Source: a virus
Reading direction: 5' to 3' (one strand)
DNA: 26,572 bases
Virus record (IMG/VR): IMGVR_UViG_3300025102_000239
Coordinates: 1-26,572 of that record
A program made the position numbers and the translations under genes. Below are positions 13,606 through 19,749 of the stretch, piece after piece (position 1 is the first letter of the stretch; each line of letters opens with the position of its first letter). Below the pieces are notes generated by a model. The model saw only the letters and a program-made list of their open reading frames with translations. It was not told the origin of the DNA and made no database searches.

Positions 13606-14619
13606 TTAAAGAATAAGGTTCTTGCCTACTGACATGATCCATTCTCTGATCGATGCATCAGCCTTGAGGTCTCGCTTGAGATCATCAGTGCGGTTCATTG
13701 CATCCTTGATCACAAAGGCAGCGAACTCCTGCTGAGGTAGCCGCTTTAGATATGTCACGATGTTCTTGGCGTTCTTGCCAGTCATCTTGGATGACAATGC
13801 AGCGCATACAGCATACTGAACATCAGGTGCATCAGGAATATCTGCACTTGCAGGATTAGCAATCAGCTTATCGATGTCAGGTACAACATCATACACCTTG
13901 AGGAAGCCATTGAACTCAGCCGTAGCCGCACGTCCAACCTGACCTGCGATAGCTTCAATCTGATTGACTGGATCAAGAGACCATTTGAGGATAGTAGCGA
14001 CACGCTCCCATGATCTAGGAGATGGGCAAGCATTCTCATCACGATTGAACTTGTGCAACCACTCAGGACGGAAGCGCAAGAATGCAGCAATACGCTCATC
14101 AATACGCTTGCTGTAGTAGTAGCCAATCGTATCTTCTAGGTCAGCCTCAATGTCTAGGAACATCAAGCGATCTTTGAGGTGAGAAGGCATGTTGTTTGTA
14201 CCTGCGCGGTCAGACATGCGGTTACCTGCCGCAATGATATGCCAACCCTCTGGAAGGTGATGTTTGCCTATGCGTCTCTCATTGACCAACTGTGCAGCAA
14301 TGTTTTGGTTAGACACTGGTGCTTGTGGTAGCTCATCAAGGAATAAGATACCCTTGCCATCTCGTGGCATCCAGTCAGGACATCTGCGATCCATCGTCTC
14401 GCCATCAGCATTGGGTAGTACCCAACCTGCAAGCTCACCTGCATCATACTGAGCCAGTGATAATATCTGACAACCAATGCTTAATTCCTTGGCGATCTCA
14501 TGGACAATGGAAGTCTTGCCAATCCCTGCACCTGATACAAGGTACGGCACACAATCTAATGTGTCAGTCTTGACTGTAATAGCGGCCTTAGCGATGGCCT
14601 TTGCTTGTGATAGTTTCAT
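13606..14619 (-). CDS. MoxR-family AAA+ ATPase
   Basis: A 337-residue protein from ATG 14619, coupled to the upstream stop as TAATG and preceded by GAGGG; the longer frame starts in the neighbour. Walker A SGAGIGKTS (29-37), Walker B ILFLDE (91-96), sensor-1 N133 (AAGNRMSD) and Arg-finger candidate R151 (LKDRLMF) are all present. LPEGWHIIAAGNR and the helix-bundle C-terminus fit MoxR/dynein-like AAA+ proteins. These form hexamers that work with VWA partners, and such a partner is the next gene. The likely role is remodelling a phage or host protein; whether for assembly, host takeover or defence evasion is unknown. Confidence 0.85.
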   Translation of the reverse strand: MKLSQAKAIAKAAITVKTDTLDCVPYLVSGAGIGKTSIVHEIAKELSIGCQILSLAQYDAGELAGWVLPNADGETMDRRCPDWMPRDGKGILFLDELPQAPVSNQNIAAQLVNERRIGKHHLPEGWHIIAAGNRMSDRAGTNNMPSHLKDRLMFLDIEADLEDTIGYYYSKRIDERIAAFLRFRPEWLHKFNRDENACPSPRSWERVATILKWSLDPVNQIEAIAGQVGRAATAEFNGFLKVYDVVPDIDKLIANPASADIPDAPDVQYAVCAALSSKMTGKNAKNIVTYLKRLPQQEFAAFVIKDAMNRTDDLKRDLKADASIREWIMSVGKNLIL

Positions 14620-14870
14620 TAGGATTTTCCCTCTATTTCTGAAAGCAGTTCGTCTGCTTTTCTGATTGCAATTACAAAATTTAGACATTCGATTTTTACA
14701 GAGCATGTCTCTACTCTGTCTCGTTTGGAGCGTAGACCGCTCTCTTTTTCTTCTTTTACAGCATTGTCAAAATCCTCATTTGCTTTGACAAGCATGTCGT
14801 TTAGTTCTTGCACACTGAATTTTTTGTATGCCTCAACTATGTTCATACTGTAGGTGTCTTCTAGTTCCAT
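14619..14870 (-). CDS. Hypothetical coiled-coil protein, 83 aa
   Basis: Mostly helical and highly charged (QELNDMLVKANEDFDNAVKE, then SVKIECLNFVIAIRKADELL, ending SEIEGKS), with heptad-like spacing suggesting a short coiled coil. No family recognised. It has a GAGGGGG site before its ATG and a TAATG junction with the MoxR gene, so the two are co-translated. It might be an adaptor for the ATPase, by position only. Confidence 0.65.
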   Translation of the reverse strand: MELEDTYSMNIVEAYKKFSVQELNDMLVKANEDFDNAVKEEKESGLRSKRDRVETCSVKIECLNFVIAIRKADELLSEIEGKS

Positions 14871-14875
14871 TGTGA

Positions 14876-15160
14876 TTACCCCCTCTTAGGTATCTTTATG
14901 TATTCTCTGGTTTCGATATGCTTGAACATCAGGTATTCAAACCCATCTAACGAACAAGTTCCCATGTACATGTAGTCATTTATCAATGCCTTTTTTGCCA
15001 TGTTGAAAGCTTCTCTTACTTTTTCTTTCATGTCATAATCTGTTATTGAAAGTGGGGGATCTGAGTATACTAGCTTTGTGCTATCTACATTGAGCGATTT
15101 TCCAATTTCCTCATTAAAGAAACTTCCAAAATATTCATTAGGATCTTGATTTTTTTTCAT
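14876..15160 (-). CDS. Hypothetical protein, 94 aa
   Basis: Unrecognised alpha/beta protein (NEYFGSFFNEEIGKSLNVD, then MKEKVREAFNMAKKALINDY and LDGFEYLMFKHIETREYIKI). No membrane segment or metal motif. First gene after the terminator at 15196-15220, with a palindromic site 20 nt upstream of the ATG and an AGAGAGAGAGG ribosome site, so it probably opens the transcript that carries MoxR. Confidence 0.65.
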   Translation of the reverse strand: MKKNQDPNEYFGSFFNEEIGKSLNVDSTKLVYSDPPLSITDYDMKEKVREAFNMAKKALINDYMYMGTCSLDGFEYLMFKHIETREYIKIPKRG

Positions 15161-15180
15161 GTTTACCTCTCTCTCTAAAA

Positions 15181-15194
15181 AGTTCTATTGCACT
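15181..15194. promoter_or_regulatory. Palindromic site 4 (AGTTCTATTGCACT)
   Basis: 12 of 14 consensus positions. It lies 1 nt beyond the T-run of a terminator and 20 nt before the next start codon, which is where a promoter or operator of a new transcript would be expected. Confidence 0.5.
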
Positions 15195-15195
15195 T

Positions 15196-15220
15196 AAAAA
15201 TTCAGCCCCCGAAAGGGCTG
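15196..15220 (-). terminator. Intrinsic terminator, - strand
   Basis: CAGCCC (15220-15215) and GGGCTG (15208-15203) form a stem over a 6-nt loop, followed on the minus strand by AA and five T (15200-15196). It ends the transcript from the 17-kb end of the cluster. Confidence 0.75.
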
Positions 15221-15223
15221 AGA

Positions 15224-15334
15224 TTAAAATGCAAGTACTACTATGAGTATGCCCACTGTTAAGGCAGTGAAGGCGATGCCAGAAGCAACGCCCTCAACAA
15301 AGATGATGCGCTTTTCGCGCTTGCTCAGTCTCAT
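15224..15334 (-). CDS. Small membrane protein, 36 aa
   Basis: Reads MRLSKREKRIIFVEG and then a hydrophobic helix ASGIAFTALTVGILIVVLAF. A positively charged N-terminus and one membrane segment imply the N-in orientation. It starts in an ATGA overlap with the upstream 228-aa gene and is followed directly by a terminator, which strongly supports it as a real gene. No family recognised. A holin-like or pinholin-like role is possible but unproven. Confidence 0.65.
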   Translation of the reverse strand: MRLSKREKRIIFVEGVASGIAFTALTVGILIVVLAF

Positions 15335-16017
15335 GCTGCGTCAGTGAACTCAGCAACTGTGCTATCAACTGCTACATTTTCCTCAGCAGCCTCAGCCTCA
15401 GCAGCCTTAGCAGCCTCTGAGTTGCGGTATGCTGTACGAGCAGCTTTAAGCTCACGCATGGCGTTCTCGAACTCATCAAGCTCTTCATCAGTCAGGCCAT
15501 CTTTGAATACATCACCTTGCACTCTCTTGCCGTTCTCATCTTTTTTGTTTGAGAACTTGCCGACCACTTGCTCTGCGAGGCGCTGCGCTTTTGATTTGTC
15601 GCTCTCACCTTTGACCGCTTTGGCAAGCTTGTTCTCGCTGTCGATCTCTAGCGTTGCAAGATCCTTGACGATAGCATCAGGTGTGTACTGGGTTGGTATT
15701 TCACCAAAATGATCCTTGAGCAATACGATAGCACCTACAGAATTTTCAAGGTAGCGTTTGGCAGTAGCCTCTTTTACACCTGCCTGTTCAACTAATGAGC
15801 CTTTGAGGATCTTAGAGTTGGCGCGTGGTAGGTTGCCCTTGACTAGTTTGACCTGAGCGATGGCAGCGATAACCTCGCCATAAGCTCCCATTTTTGCGCT
15901 GTTAGCAGCGGCATTGTTTTCTTTGTTTACACCCTTGAGAGAGGCGATCTCTTGCTCCGCGTTGTAGACGTTGTTGATTGCGGTATCGGATACGGTAAAA
16001 GTTTTTGAATTTGTCAT
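15331..16017 (-). CDS. Hypothetical protein, 228 aa
   Basis: Start at ATG 16017 (MTNSKTFTVSDTAINNVYNA), with AAGGATG upstream; the longer frame begins at a TTG without a site. Alanine- and lysine-rich and helical. The central part (KGSLVEQAGVKEATAKRYLE) has an HTH look, but not clearly enough to assign. The C-terminus is acidic and alanine-rich (SEAAKAAEAEAAEENVAVD). No membrane or metal motif. It could be a structural or DNA-associated protein made in quantity, given its composition. Two hairpins lie in its leader (16053-16088). Family not recognised. Confidence 0.72.
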   Translation of the reverse strand: MTNSKTFTVSDTAINNVYNAEQEIASLKGVNKENNAAANSAKMGAYGEVIAAIAQVKLVKGNLPRANSKILKGSLVEQAGVKEATAKRYLENSVGAIVLLKDHFGEIPTQYTPDAIVKDLATLEIDSENKLAKAVKGESDKSKAQRLAEQVVGKFSNKKDENGKRVQGDVFKDGLTDEELDEFENAMRELKAARTAYRNSEAAKAAEAEAAEENVAVDSTVAEFTDAA

Positions 16018-16052
16018 CTGTTCATCCTTTTTGGCTGACAAGTTTCTGTTAT

Positions 16053-16088
16053 CGGCATGATGCCGCGACTACAGCCCCTAGAGGCTGC
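16053..16088 (-). other. Two leader hairpins
   Basis: CGGCA/TGCCG (16053-16057/16061-16065) and ACAGCC/GGCTGC (16071-16076/16083-16088, one wobble pair) lie between two genes of the cluster. Neither has a T-run. Related stems occur at 16664, 17039 and 15203, suggesting a common processing or stabilising role. Confidence 0.45.
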
Positions 16089-16105
16089 ACTCATGGTCTC
16101 ATGAT

Positions 16106-16330
16106 TTACCATTCTCCTGTTGATTGAATTTCTGATCGTCTTTCATCTCGCATCTTAGCGACATCTCTGACTGTTTTTATTGCAGCGTGAAGGGTCATAA
16201 TGTTTGCCTCTTCTAGCATGGCAAGGATCATTGCCTCGTTGTAACATTCCACAATGATATCCCATCCATGCGTTTCATAATTTATGGCTGCATATTCTTT
16301 TACTTTTCTAGCCAACTCTTGCTGTGTCAT
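16106..16330 (-). CDS. Hypothetical protein, 74 aa
   Basis: A helical, mildly basic protein (QQELARKVKEYAAINYETHG, then DIIVECYNEAMILAMLEEAN and TLHAAIKTVRDVAKMRDERR). No family recognised. The AGGAGAAGACA site before the ATG is strong. Part of the small-gene string leading into the MoxR region. Confidence 0.68.
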   Translation of the reverse strand: MTQQELARKVKEYAAINYETHGWDIIVECYNEAMILAMLEEANIMTLHAAIKTVRDVAKMRDERRSEIQSTGEW

Positions 16331-16360
16331 TGTCTTCTCCTCTCTGATTATTTTGAACGG

Positions 16361-16636
16361 TTATATGAAACCGTGACGCTCATCCTCAATTGTGCGTTGC
16401 TCCATGCCATCTGAGAGCCAAGCCTCAGTGCCGTAAGGGATGCGACAATCCCAAAGCTCTGCGTTGAGGTAGCCACGTTCTGTTATCCGATCCCTAAACG
16501 CTACAGCATTATCATGCTCAATGAAGTTAACGTCTGACCTCGAATACTCACGGCCTTGCTCATCGCTAACCATGACCACCCAACGATCATTAAAATCCAT
16601 AGTCACTTGGGCGTAATCAACTTTAATTTTAACCAT
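16361..16636 (-). CDS. Hypothetical protein, 91 aa
   Basis: Start at ATG 16636 (MVKIKVDYAQVTMDFNDRW), 6 nt after AAGGAG. The longer frame begins at a GTG inside a hairpin. Strand-rich (WVVMVSDEQGREYSRSDVNF) and acidic. No family recognised. It has a general similarity of composition and size to its upstream neighbour (GREYSRSDV versus GHEYSHEEF), so the two may be related; that is a weak inference. Confidence 0.66.
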   Translation of the reverse strand: MVKIKVDYAQVTMDFNDRWVVMVSDEQGREYSRSDVNFIEHDNAVAFRDRITERGYLNAELWDCRIPYGTEAWLSDGMEQRTIEDERHGFI

Positions 16637-16663
16637 TGTTTGCTCCTTCATAAAATTAATGAT

Positions 16664-16679
16664 GCAGCCCGTAGGCTGC
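16664..16679 (-). other. Intercistronic hairpin with UACG loop
   Basis: GCAGCC (16664-16669) pairs with GGCTGC (16674-16679). On the minus strand the loop is UACG, a stable tetraloop. Lies between two small genes, with no T-run. Confidence 0.5.
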
Positions 16680-16689
16680 ACTGTTAATC

Positions 16690-17004
16690 TTACGCTGCGA
16701 TTGGTGCAGGGAAACGCTTGCCTATCTGCTTTACCTTAGCGGTAAGAAAAGCAAGGTGATAAAGGTTATCAGGATCAAATTCCTCATGAGAGTACTCGTG
16801 ACCCTCTGTCTCATGCAGCCAACTATTGGTGCGTACTACATAACGATCACCATCGAAGTCAGTGTAGCTGTATTTAAATGCACATCTAACACCGCCTGAT
16901 CTAATTTTTAGCCATGCTGTTCTTCCAGTATCGGCAACTATTGTAGTCGTTGTCTCAGTTCCATAAGCTGAGAATGAAGTAATTTCAGTATTGATTGATG
17001 CCAT
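16690..17004 (-). CDS. Hypothetical protein, 104 aa
   Basis: First gene of the minus-strand cluster. Strand-rich, with a Thr-rich stretch (YGTETTTTIVADTGRTAWL) and an acidic-histidine segment (HETEGHEYSHEEFDPDN). No family recognised. The GGAGGTAAACCACA site before ATG 17004 is strong. Its promoter must lie in the 17005-17500 region, but no convincing hexamers were found. A CGGCA/TGCCG hairpin (17039-17057) lies in the leader. Confidence 0.68.
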   Translation of the reverse strand: MASINTEITSFSAYGTETTTTIVADTGRTAWLKIRSGGVRCAFKYSYTDFDGDRYVVRTNSWLHETEGHEYSHEEFDPDNLYHLAFLTAKVKQIGKRFPAPIAA

Positions 17005-17511
17005 TGTGGTTTACCTCCGTTAAATGAAACCATGACAACGGCAACTGATTGCTGCCGCTCTCTATTGTTTCACTCTGTGCTATCTCTGCGTCACTACTAC
17101 TGAAAGCTGTTATTCTCTACATTCAACCACCTCACTGACCCTATTCTCAGTGGCGGCACTCGCAGCGTTTACATTAAGCAGAAATTTTTATGCACTAAAT
17201 TTACACATGCATTGTCGGTCAGTCCTACTTGCATCTCTCTTTTACAGACCGTCCAGTATATCTGGTGGCGTGTGCCTCGCGGCGAGGTGCTTTGGTGAGC
17301 CTATTGGCAGGGCTTGTGAGCCTATGTTCGGAGGGATTGTGAGGGTTAAAACCTCGTTGCTTCCCTGCGTCTGTCATTCTTCTCGCATATCTAGATACCT
17401 ATGTAAACCCTTATATTCCCTTTTATTCTCTTTTATTCTCTTATTATCAGTATTAGCCAATAAATAAAGGGATATCGTGACAAAAAAAAATTTAGATGTT
17501 AGGATAAAAAA
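17005..17511. other. Non-coding region upstream of terS; candidate packaging site
   Basis: About 500 bp without a convincing gene between divergent units. It holds a hairpin at 17039-17057, the palindrome CCTCGC-G-GCGAGG (17275-17287), three GTGAG boxes at 17295, 17316 and 17339 (21 and 23 bp apart, roughly two helical turns; the first two extend to GTGAGCCTAT), and TTTTATTCTC-type tandem repeats at about 17417-17445. Iterated sites next to terS are what a pac or cos region, or an origin, would show. Inference only. Confidence 0.4.
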
Positions 17512-17525
17512 AGTTCTATTGCACT
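17512..17525. promoter_or_regulatory. Palindromic site 5 (AGTTCTATTGCACT)
   Basis: Identical 14-mer to site 4, embedded in A7...T5 flanks, about 100 nt upstream of the terS start and at the end of the repeat-rich non-coding region. Confidence 0.5.
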
Positions 17526-17625
17526 TTTTCTGAGTATCGTTTGCCCCAGATTAAGTGAAAATATCAGGGTGATTTGTTTTGCCCAAAATCCCGTAAGCAA
17601 GCGCAGCGTTAGAAGGATTGCCATA

Positions 17626-18132
17626 GTGAGTAATAAGAAACCTAAGTTAAGAGTAGTACAGGGTAATAAGAAGAATAATGGCACTAGGAAGAAGAGTGCC
17701 ACCAGTAAGAGAACAGGGTTAACAGATAAGCAAGAGGCATTTGCTTTAGCAGTGTTCGAGGGTAATAACTTTAGTGAAGCATACAGGATAGCATACGATG
17801 CCTCAAACATGAGTGCAGCATGTATTCATACAGAGGCTTGTCTACTAGTACAGAACCCAAAGGTCTCCGAAAGGTTAGAGGTCTTAAATGCTGATAGGGT
17901 TAAGCAGCAGCGCATGTTGAGCCTCTCTCGAAGTGATTTCGTTTTGAAACAGCTTACAGATGAGGCAACCAATCAGGATAACTCAGATGGTGCAAGAGTA
18001 AGAGCATTAGAACTTCTAGGTAAATCAGTTGCACTATTTACGGACAAGGTAGAAACGGAAGATAAGACAGAGCGAGACCCTGAGACGATTAAGGCTGAGT
18101 TAGAAGCTAGACTGAATAGGCTGTTAGGATAG
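17626..18132 (+). CDS. terS: Terminase small subunit (Terminase_2-like)
   Basis: A 168-residue protein from GTG 17626, with AAGGA 8 nt upstream; the longer frame starts at a GTG without a site. After a lysine-rich N-terminus, LTDKQEAFALAVFEGNNFSE (32-51) and AYRIAYDASNMSAACIHTEA lead to LLVQNPKVSERLE. This is the HTH-containing core of the Terminase_2 family. The rest is helical and ends in EAELEARLNRLLG-type sequence, which may contact the large subunit. TerS recognises the packaging site, often just upstream of or within its own gene. Unusually, it is separated from terL by 1.8 kb carrying opposite-strand genes. Its TAG stop is part of palindromic site 6. Confidence 0.85.
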   Translation: MSNKKPKLRVVQGNKKNNGTRKKSATSKRTGLTDKQEAFALAVFEGNNFSEAYRIAYDASNMSAACIHTEACLLVQNPKVSERLEVLNADRVKQQRMLSLSRSDFVLKQLTDEATNQDNSDGARVRALELLGKSVALFTDKVETEDKTERDPETIKAELEARLNRLLG

Positions 18133-18144
18133 TTCTATTGAACT
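18131..18144. promoter_or_regulatory. Palindromic site 6 (AGTTCTATTGAACT)
   Basis: Starts within the terS stop codon and continues into TTTTTAG. It is the same 18-base string (AGTTCTATTGAACTTTTT) seen at sites 2 and 3. Confidence 0.55.
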
Positions 18145-18340
18145 TTTTAGTGTGTGTTTTGGGTCGAGCCGTGCGTGTATAAATTTATAATGAGTTAGCT
18201 TACCCCACCTACCCCCGACCCCCCTGTCTGCGTGACGCCCACGCTCGTACGTATACATGATGTTCCACACAAACGATTACAAACCCCTAGGAATCCTACA
18301 CCCCCTCTATAATATACATTCAAAAAACGAAATATGTTAA
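18145..18340. other. Non-coding region after terS with C-rich tract
   Basis: No gene is seen. It holds the palindrome TATAAATTTATA, a C-rich strand at 18203-18224 (runs of 4, 2, 5 and 6 C, with a G-quadruplex-like complement), and a GCGTG/CACGC hairpin near 18229-18243. Strong strand asymmetry next to terS makes it a second candidate for a packaging or replication site. Confidence 0.4.
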
Positions 18341-18502
18341 TCACTTAGACTTTGCTCGCCTGTTATATTTCTTTTTATAGCGAGCTTTTTTTATTATTGG
18401 TGCATTGGTTCTAACTATATTGGAATTACTGCTGATGATTAGGATAGTGCCGTCATCATCTAGTGCCGCCCACTTGTATTTGTTCAATTGAACTAATTTC
18501 AC
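18341..18502 (-). CDS. Small basic protein, 53 aa
   Basis: Begins at a GTG overlapping the upstream TGA (GTGA). Reads MKLVQLNKYKWAALDDDGTI, LIISSNSNIVRTNAPIIKKA and a strongly basic tail RYKKKYNRRAKSK. A short beta-hairpin plus a positively charged tail suggests nucleic-acid binding (charge only). The palindromic site 7 lies in its first codons, and a + strand terminator is embedded in its tail-coding DNA. No family recognised. Confidence 0.55.
   Translation of the reverse strand: MKLVQLNKYKWAALDDDGTILIISSNSNIVRTNAPIIKKARYKKKYNRRAKSK
18354..18392 (+). terminator. Intrinsic terminator after terS, + strand
   Basis: GCTCGC (18354-18359) and GCGAGC (18380-18385) close a 20-nt loop that contains an ATA/TAT pairing, then seven T (18386-18392). 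It would stop terS transcription before it runs into the opposing genes. Confidence 0.7.
18481..18494. promoter_or_regulatory. Palindromic site 7 (TGTTCAATTGAACT)
   Basis: A perfect 12-bp core palindrome, 13 of 14 consensus positions, within codons 3 to 7 of the 53-aa basic protein gene. Confidence 0.5.
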
Positions 18503-18660
18503 TTCTCAATTTTGATGCATACGACTTTAGAACTGGTGTTGGTGACTAGAACTTTTGCTTTTGCCTTAGCTTCTTTGCAGGATTCTTCGTTAGAATAGCT
18601 ACCAACATGGTAATGATCAAAGGTTCCACTCACTAACTGTAGCCATAATAGTACCCACAT
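18499..18660 (-). CDS. Small exported two-cysteine protein, 53 aa
   Basis: Reads MWVLLWLQLVSGTFDHYHVG, SYSNEESCKEAKAKAKVLV and ends NTSSKVVCIKIEK. A short hydrophobic N-terminus resembles a signal peptide ending near SG, and the mature part has two cysteines (C28, C48) that could pair. The layout matches the exported protein at 10960-11172. AAGGA lies about 11 nt before the ATG. It lies downstream of a membrane protein gene and a holin-like gene, so an envelope or lysis-related role is possible. Its stop overlaps the next start (GTGA). Confidence 0.6.
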   Translation of the reverse strand: MWVLLWLQLVSGTFDHYHVGSYSNEESCKEAKAKAKVLVTNTSSKVVCIKIEK

Positions 18661-18689
18661 CTATAAACAATCCTTATTGTGCATGATTA

Positions 18690-19142
18690 TCACCACCTAC
18701 CTTGCCATTGGCCTAGAAGATAGAAGGAAACAAACAATATACCCCCACCTATTAGGAATATTGTAGCACCAATAGCGAAATTTATCATGGCATCTACCTG
18801 TTCTTGCTTGCGATACAGCTCATCCTTGCGTTGTTTACGCATTCTCGCCTCTATGGACAGCACTTCTTTCCAGGCACTTGGGCCATATGTCCAAGATATG
18901 TGATCTTTTATCTCTGCCCTCATTTGCTCCATCTTTTTCTTTTGAGCAAAGATCTGTAGGGCTGTCTCTTCATCAGATCCTTTGAATGTCTTCTTCCAGA
19001 ACGGAGGATTCTTCTCTCGTTCTTCTATATTTGTAAAGTCAGAGAAAGCTTTGCCCCAATTAGCAAGCTGTCCTGTCATATCCTGTAAATCTTTTCCCGC
19101 ACCAATGGCTGCTTTGAGACCTTTAAAAGCACCTGTTGCCAT
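18690..19142 (-). CDS. Phage membrane-anchored protein, one C-terminal TM
   Basis: A 150-residue protein: a glycine/alanine-rich N-terminus (FKGLKAAIGAGKDLQDMTGQ), a conserved-looking middle (NPPFWKKTFKGSDEE), a basic coiled-coil (KKKMEQMRAEIKDHISWTYG and EARMRKQRKDELYRKQEQ) and a TM helix at about 120-144 with a short tail. I recall similar proteins in marine phages, without a known function. The in-frame codons upstream of the ATG read GIDPISCVA, like the usual start of such proteins, but no ATG, GTG or TTG precedes them before a TAG, so the true start may be an ATC or ATT codon. Confidence 0.65.
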   Translation of the reverse strand: MATGAFKGLKAAIGAGKDLQDMTGQLANWGKAFSDFTNIEEREKNPPFWKKTFKGSDEETALQIFAQKKKMEQMRAEIKDHISWTYGPSAWKEVLSIEARMRKQRKDELYRKQEQVDAMINFAIGATIFLIGGGILFVSFYLLGQWQGRW

Positions 19143-19196
19143 TGCGACACAACTAATCGGATCGATGCCTGCACCCTAACCGAATATCTCCCGTCT

Positions 19197-19427
19197 TCAG
19201 ACCTTTTCTGCTAGTTTATCTATCTTTCCTTCTAATCTAACCAGATGGTCTACCACCCTAGACAGTTCTGATTGATGATCTTCTCGTTTAATATAGCTCT
19301 CACGAGTCATGTTTAGCAAGATGTTGAGTCTTTTTACCTCACTACTCATCTGACTAATCCACCACCCCATAGGCACTACAACTAAAGCAACGATGATATT
19401 CCATATCATAGGTATTGAAAGTTCCAT
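19197..19427 (-). CDS. Holin-like small membrane protein
   Basis: A 76-residue protein from ATG 19427, in a TAATG overlap with the upstream gene. One N-terminal TM (about 5-25: IPMIWNIIVALVVVPMGWWI), then a cytoplasmic-type coiled coil (SSEVKRLNILLNMTRESYIK, SRVVDHLVRLEGKIDKLAEK). This one-TM-plus-coil layout is common in phage lysis cassettes and is often labelled holin or Rz-like, but there is no lysin nearby in this window, so the call is tentative. No second TM is seen. Confidence 0.55.
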   Translation of the reverse strand: MELSIPMIWNIIVALVVVPMGWWISQMSSEVKRLNILLNMTRESYIKREDHQSELSRVVDHLVRLEGKIDKLAEKV

Positions 19428-19738
19428 TATGGTGCTTTCCCACCTTCCCATGCTTCATTTATATCAGGCGTGTCAGGATTATCCCCGATAAGTTGCCCTT
19501 TAGAATTTCTTGCTCGTTTAGGTTTACCTGTAGACTTAGGTTCCGCAGGCCAGTCAGCATCTTTTAGATTAGGCCAGTTCTCATGTACCATCAGGTTACG
19601 CAAAGCATCACTGTAAACAGACCAATCATTTTTTTCAGCATCTGTTAATGAACTATCGTTTGCCTGTTTCCAATCGGATTCTGCAAGTAACGTGTTGCGT
19701 TTTAACTTAACAACATCTGCTTTATTAGATTCTGTCAT
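19427..19738 (-). CDS. Tail assembly chaperone-like protein (Phage_tail_APC type)
   Basis: A 103-residue protein. RNTLLAESDWKQANDSSLTD, then WSVYSDALRNLMVHENWP and the closing DWPAEP match the pattern of Phage_tail_APC proteins (LL..SDW...Y..ALR....WP..P), small helpers usually next to tail-fibre genes. The C-terminal 30 residues are a disordered tail (KPKRARNSKGQLIGDNPDTP). A strong AGGAGG precedes the ATG. It is the first gene of the minus-strand block and is transcribed out of the AT-only tract. Tail-fibre genes are not in this window. Confidence 0.6.
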   Translation of the reverse strand: MTESNKADVVKLKRNTLLAESDWKQANDSSLTDAEKNDWSVYSDALRNLMVHENWPNLKDADWPAEPKSTGKPKRARNSKGQLIGDNPDTPDINEAWEGGKAP

Positions 19739-19749
19739 TGTGCCTCCTG

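Noticed and set aside
17150-17467. A 105-codon + strand frame upstream of terS
   Set aside because: It starts at a GTG without a ribosome site, has a Leu/Ser/Cys-rich composition unlike the neighbouring proteins, and runs through the repeats. Treated as non-coding.
3419-18494. LexA boxes
   Set aside because: The repeated motif has GTTC-N4-GAAC, the reverse of the Gram-positive GAAC-N4-GTTC box and without the spacing of the alphaproteobacterial direct repeat.
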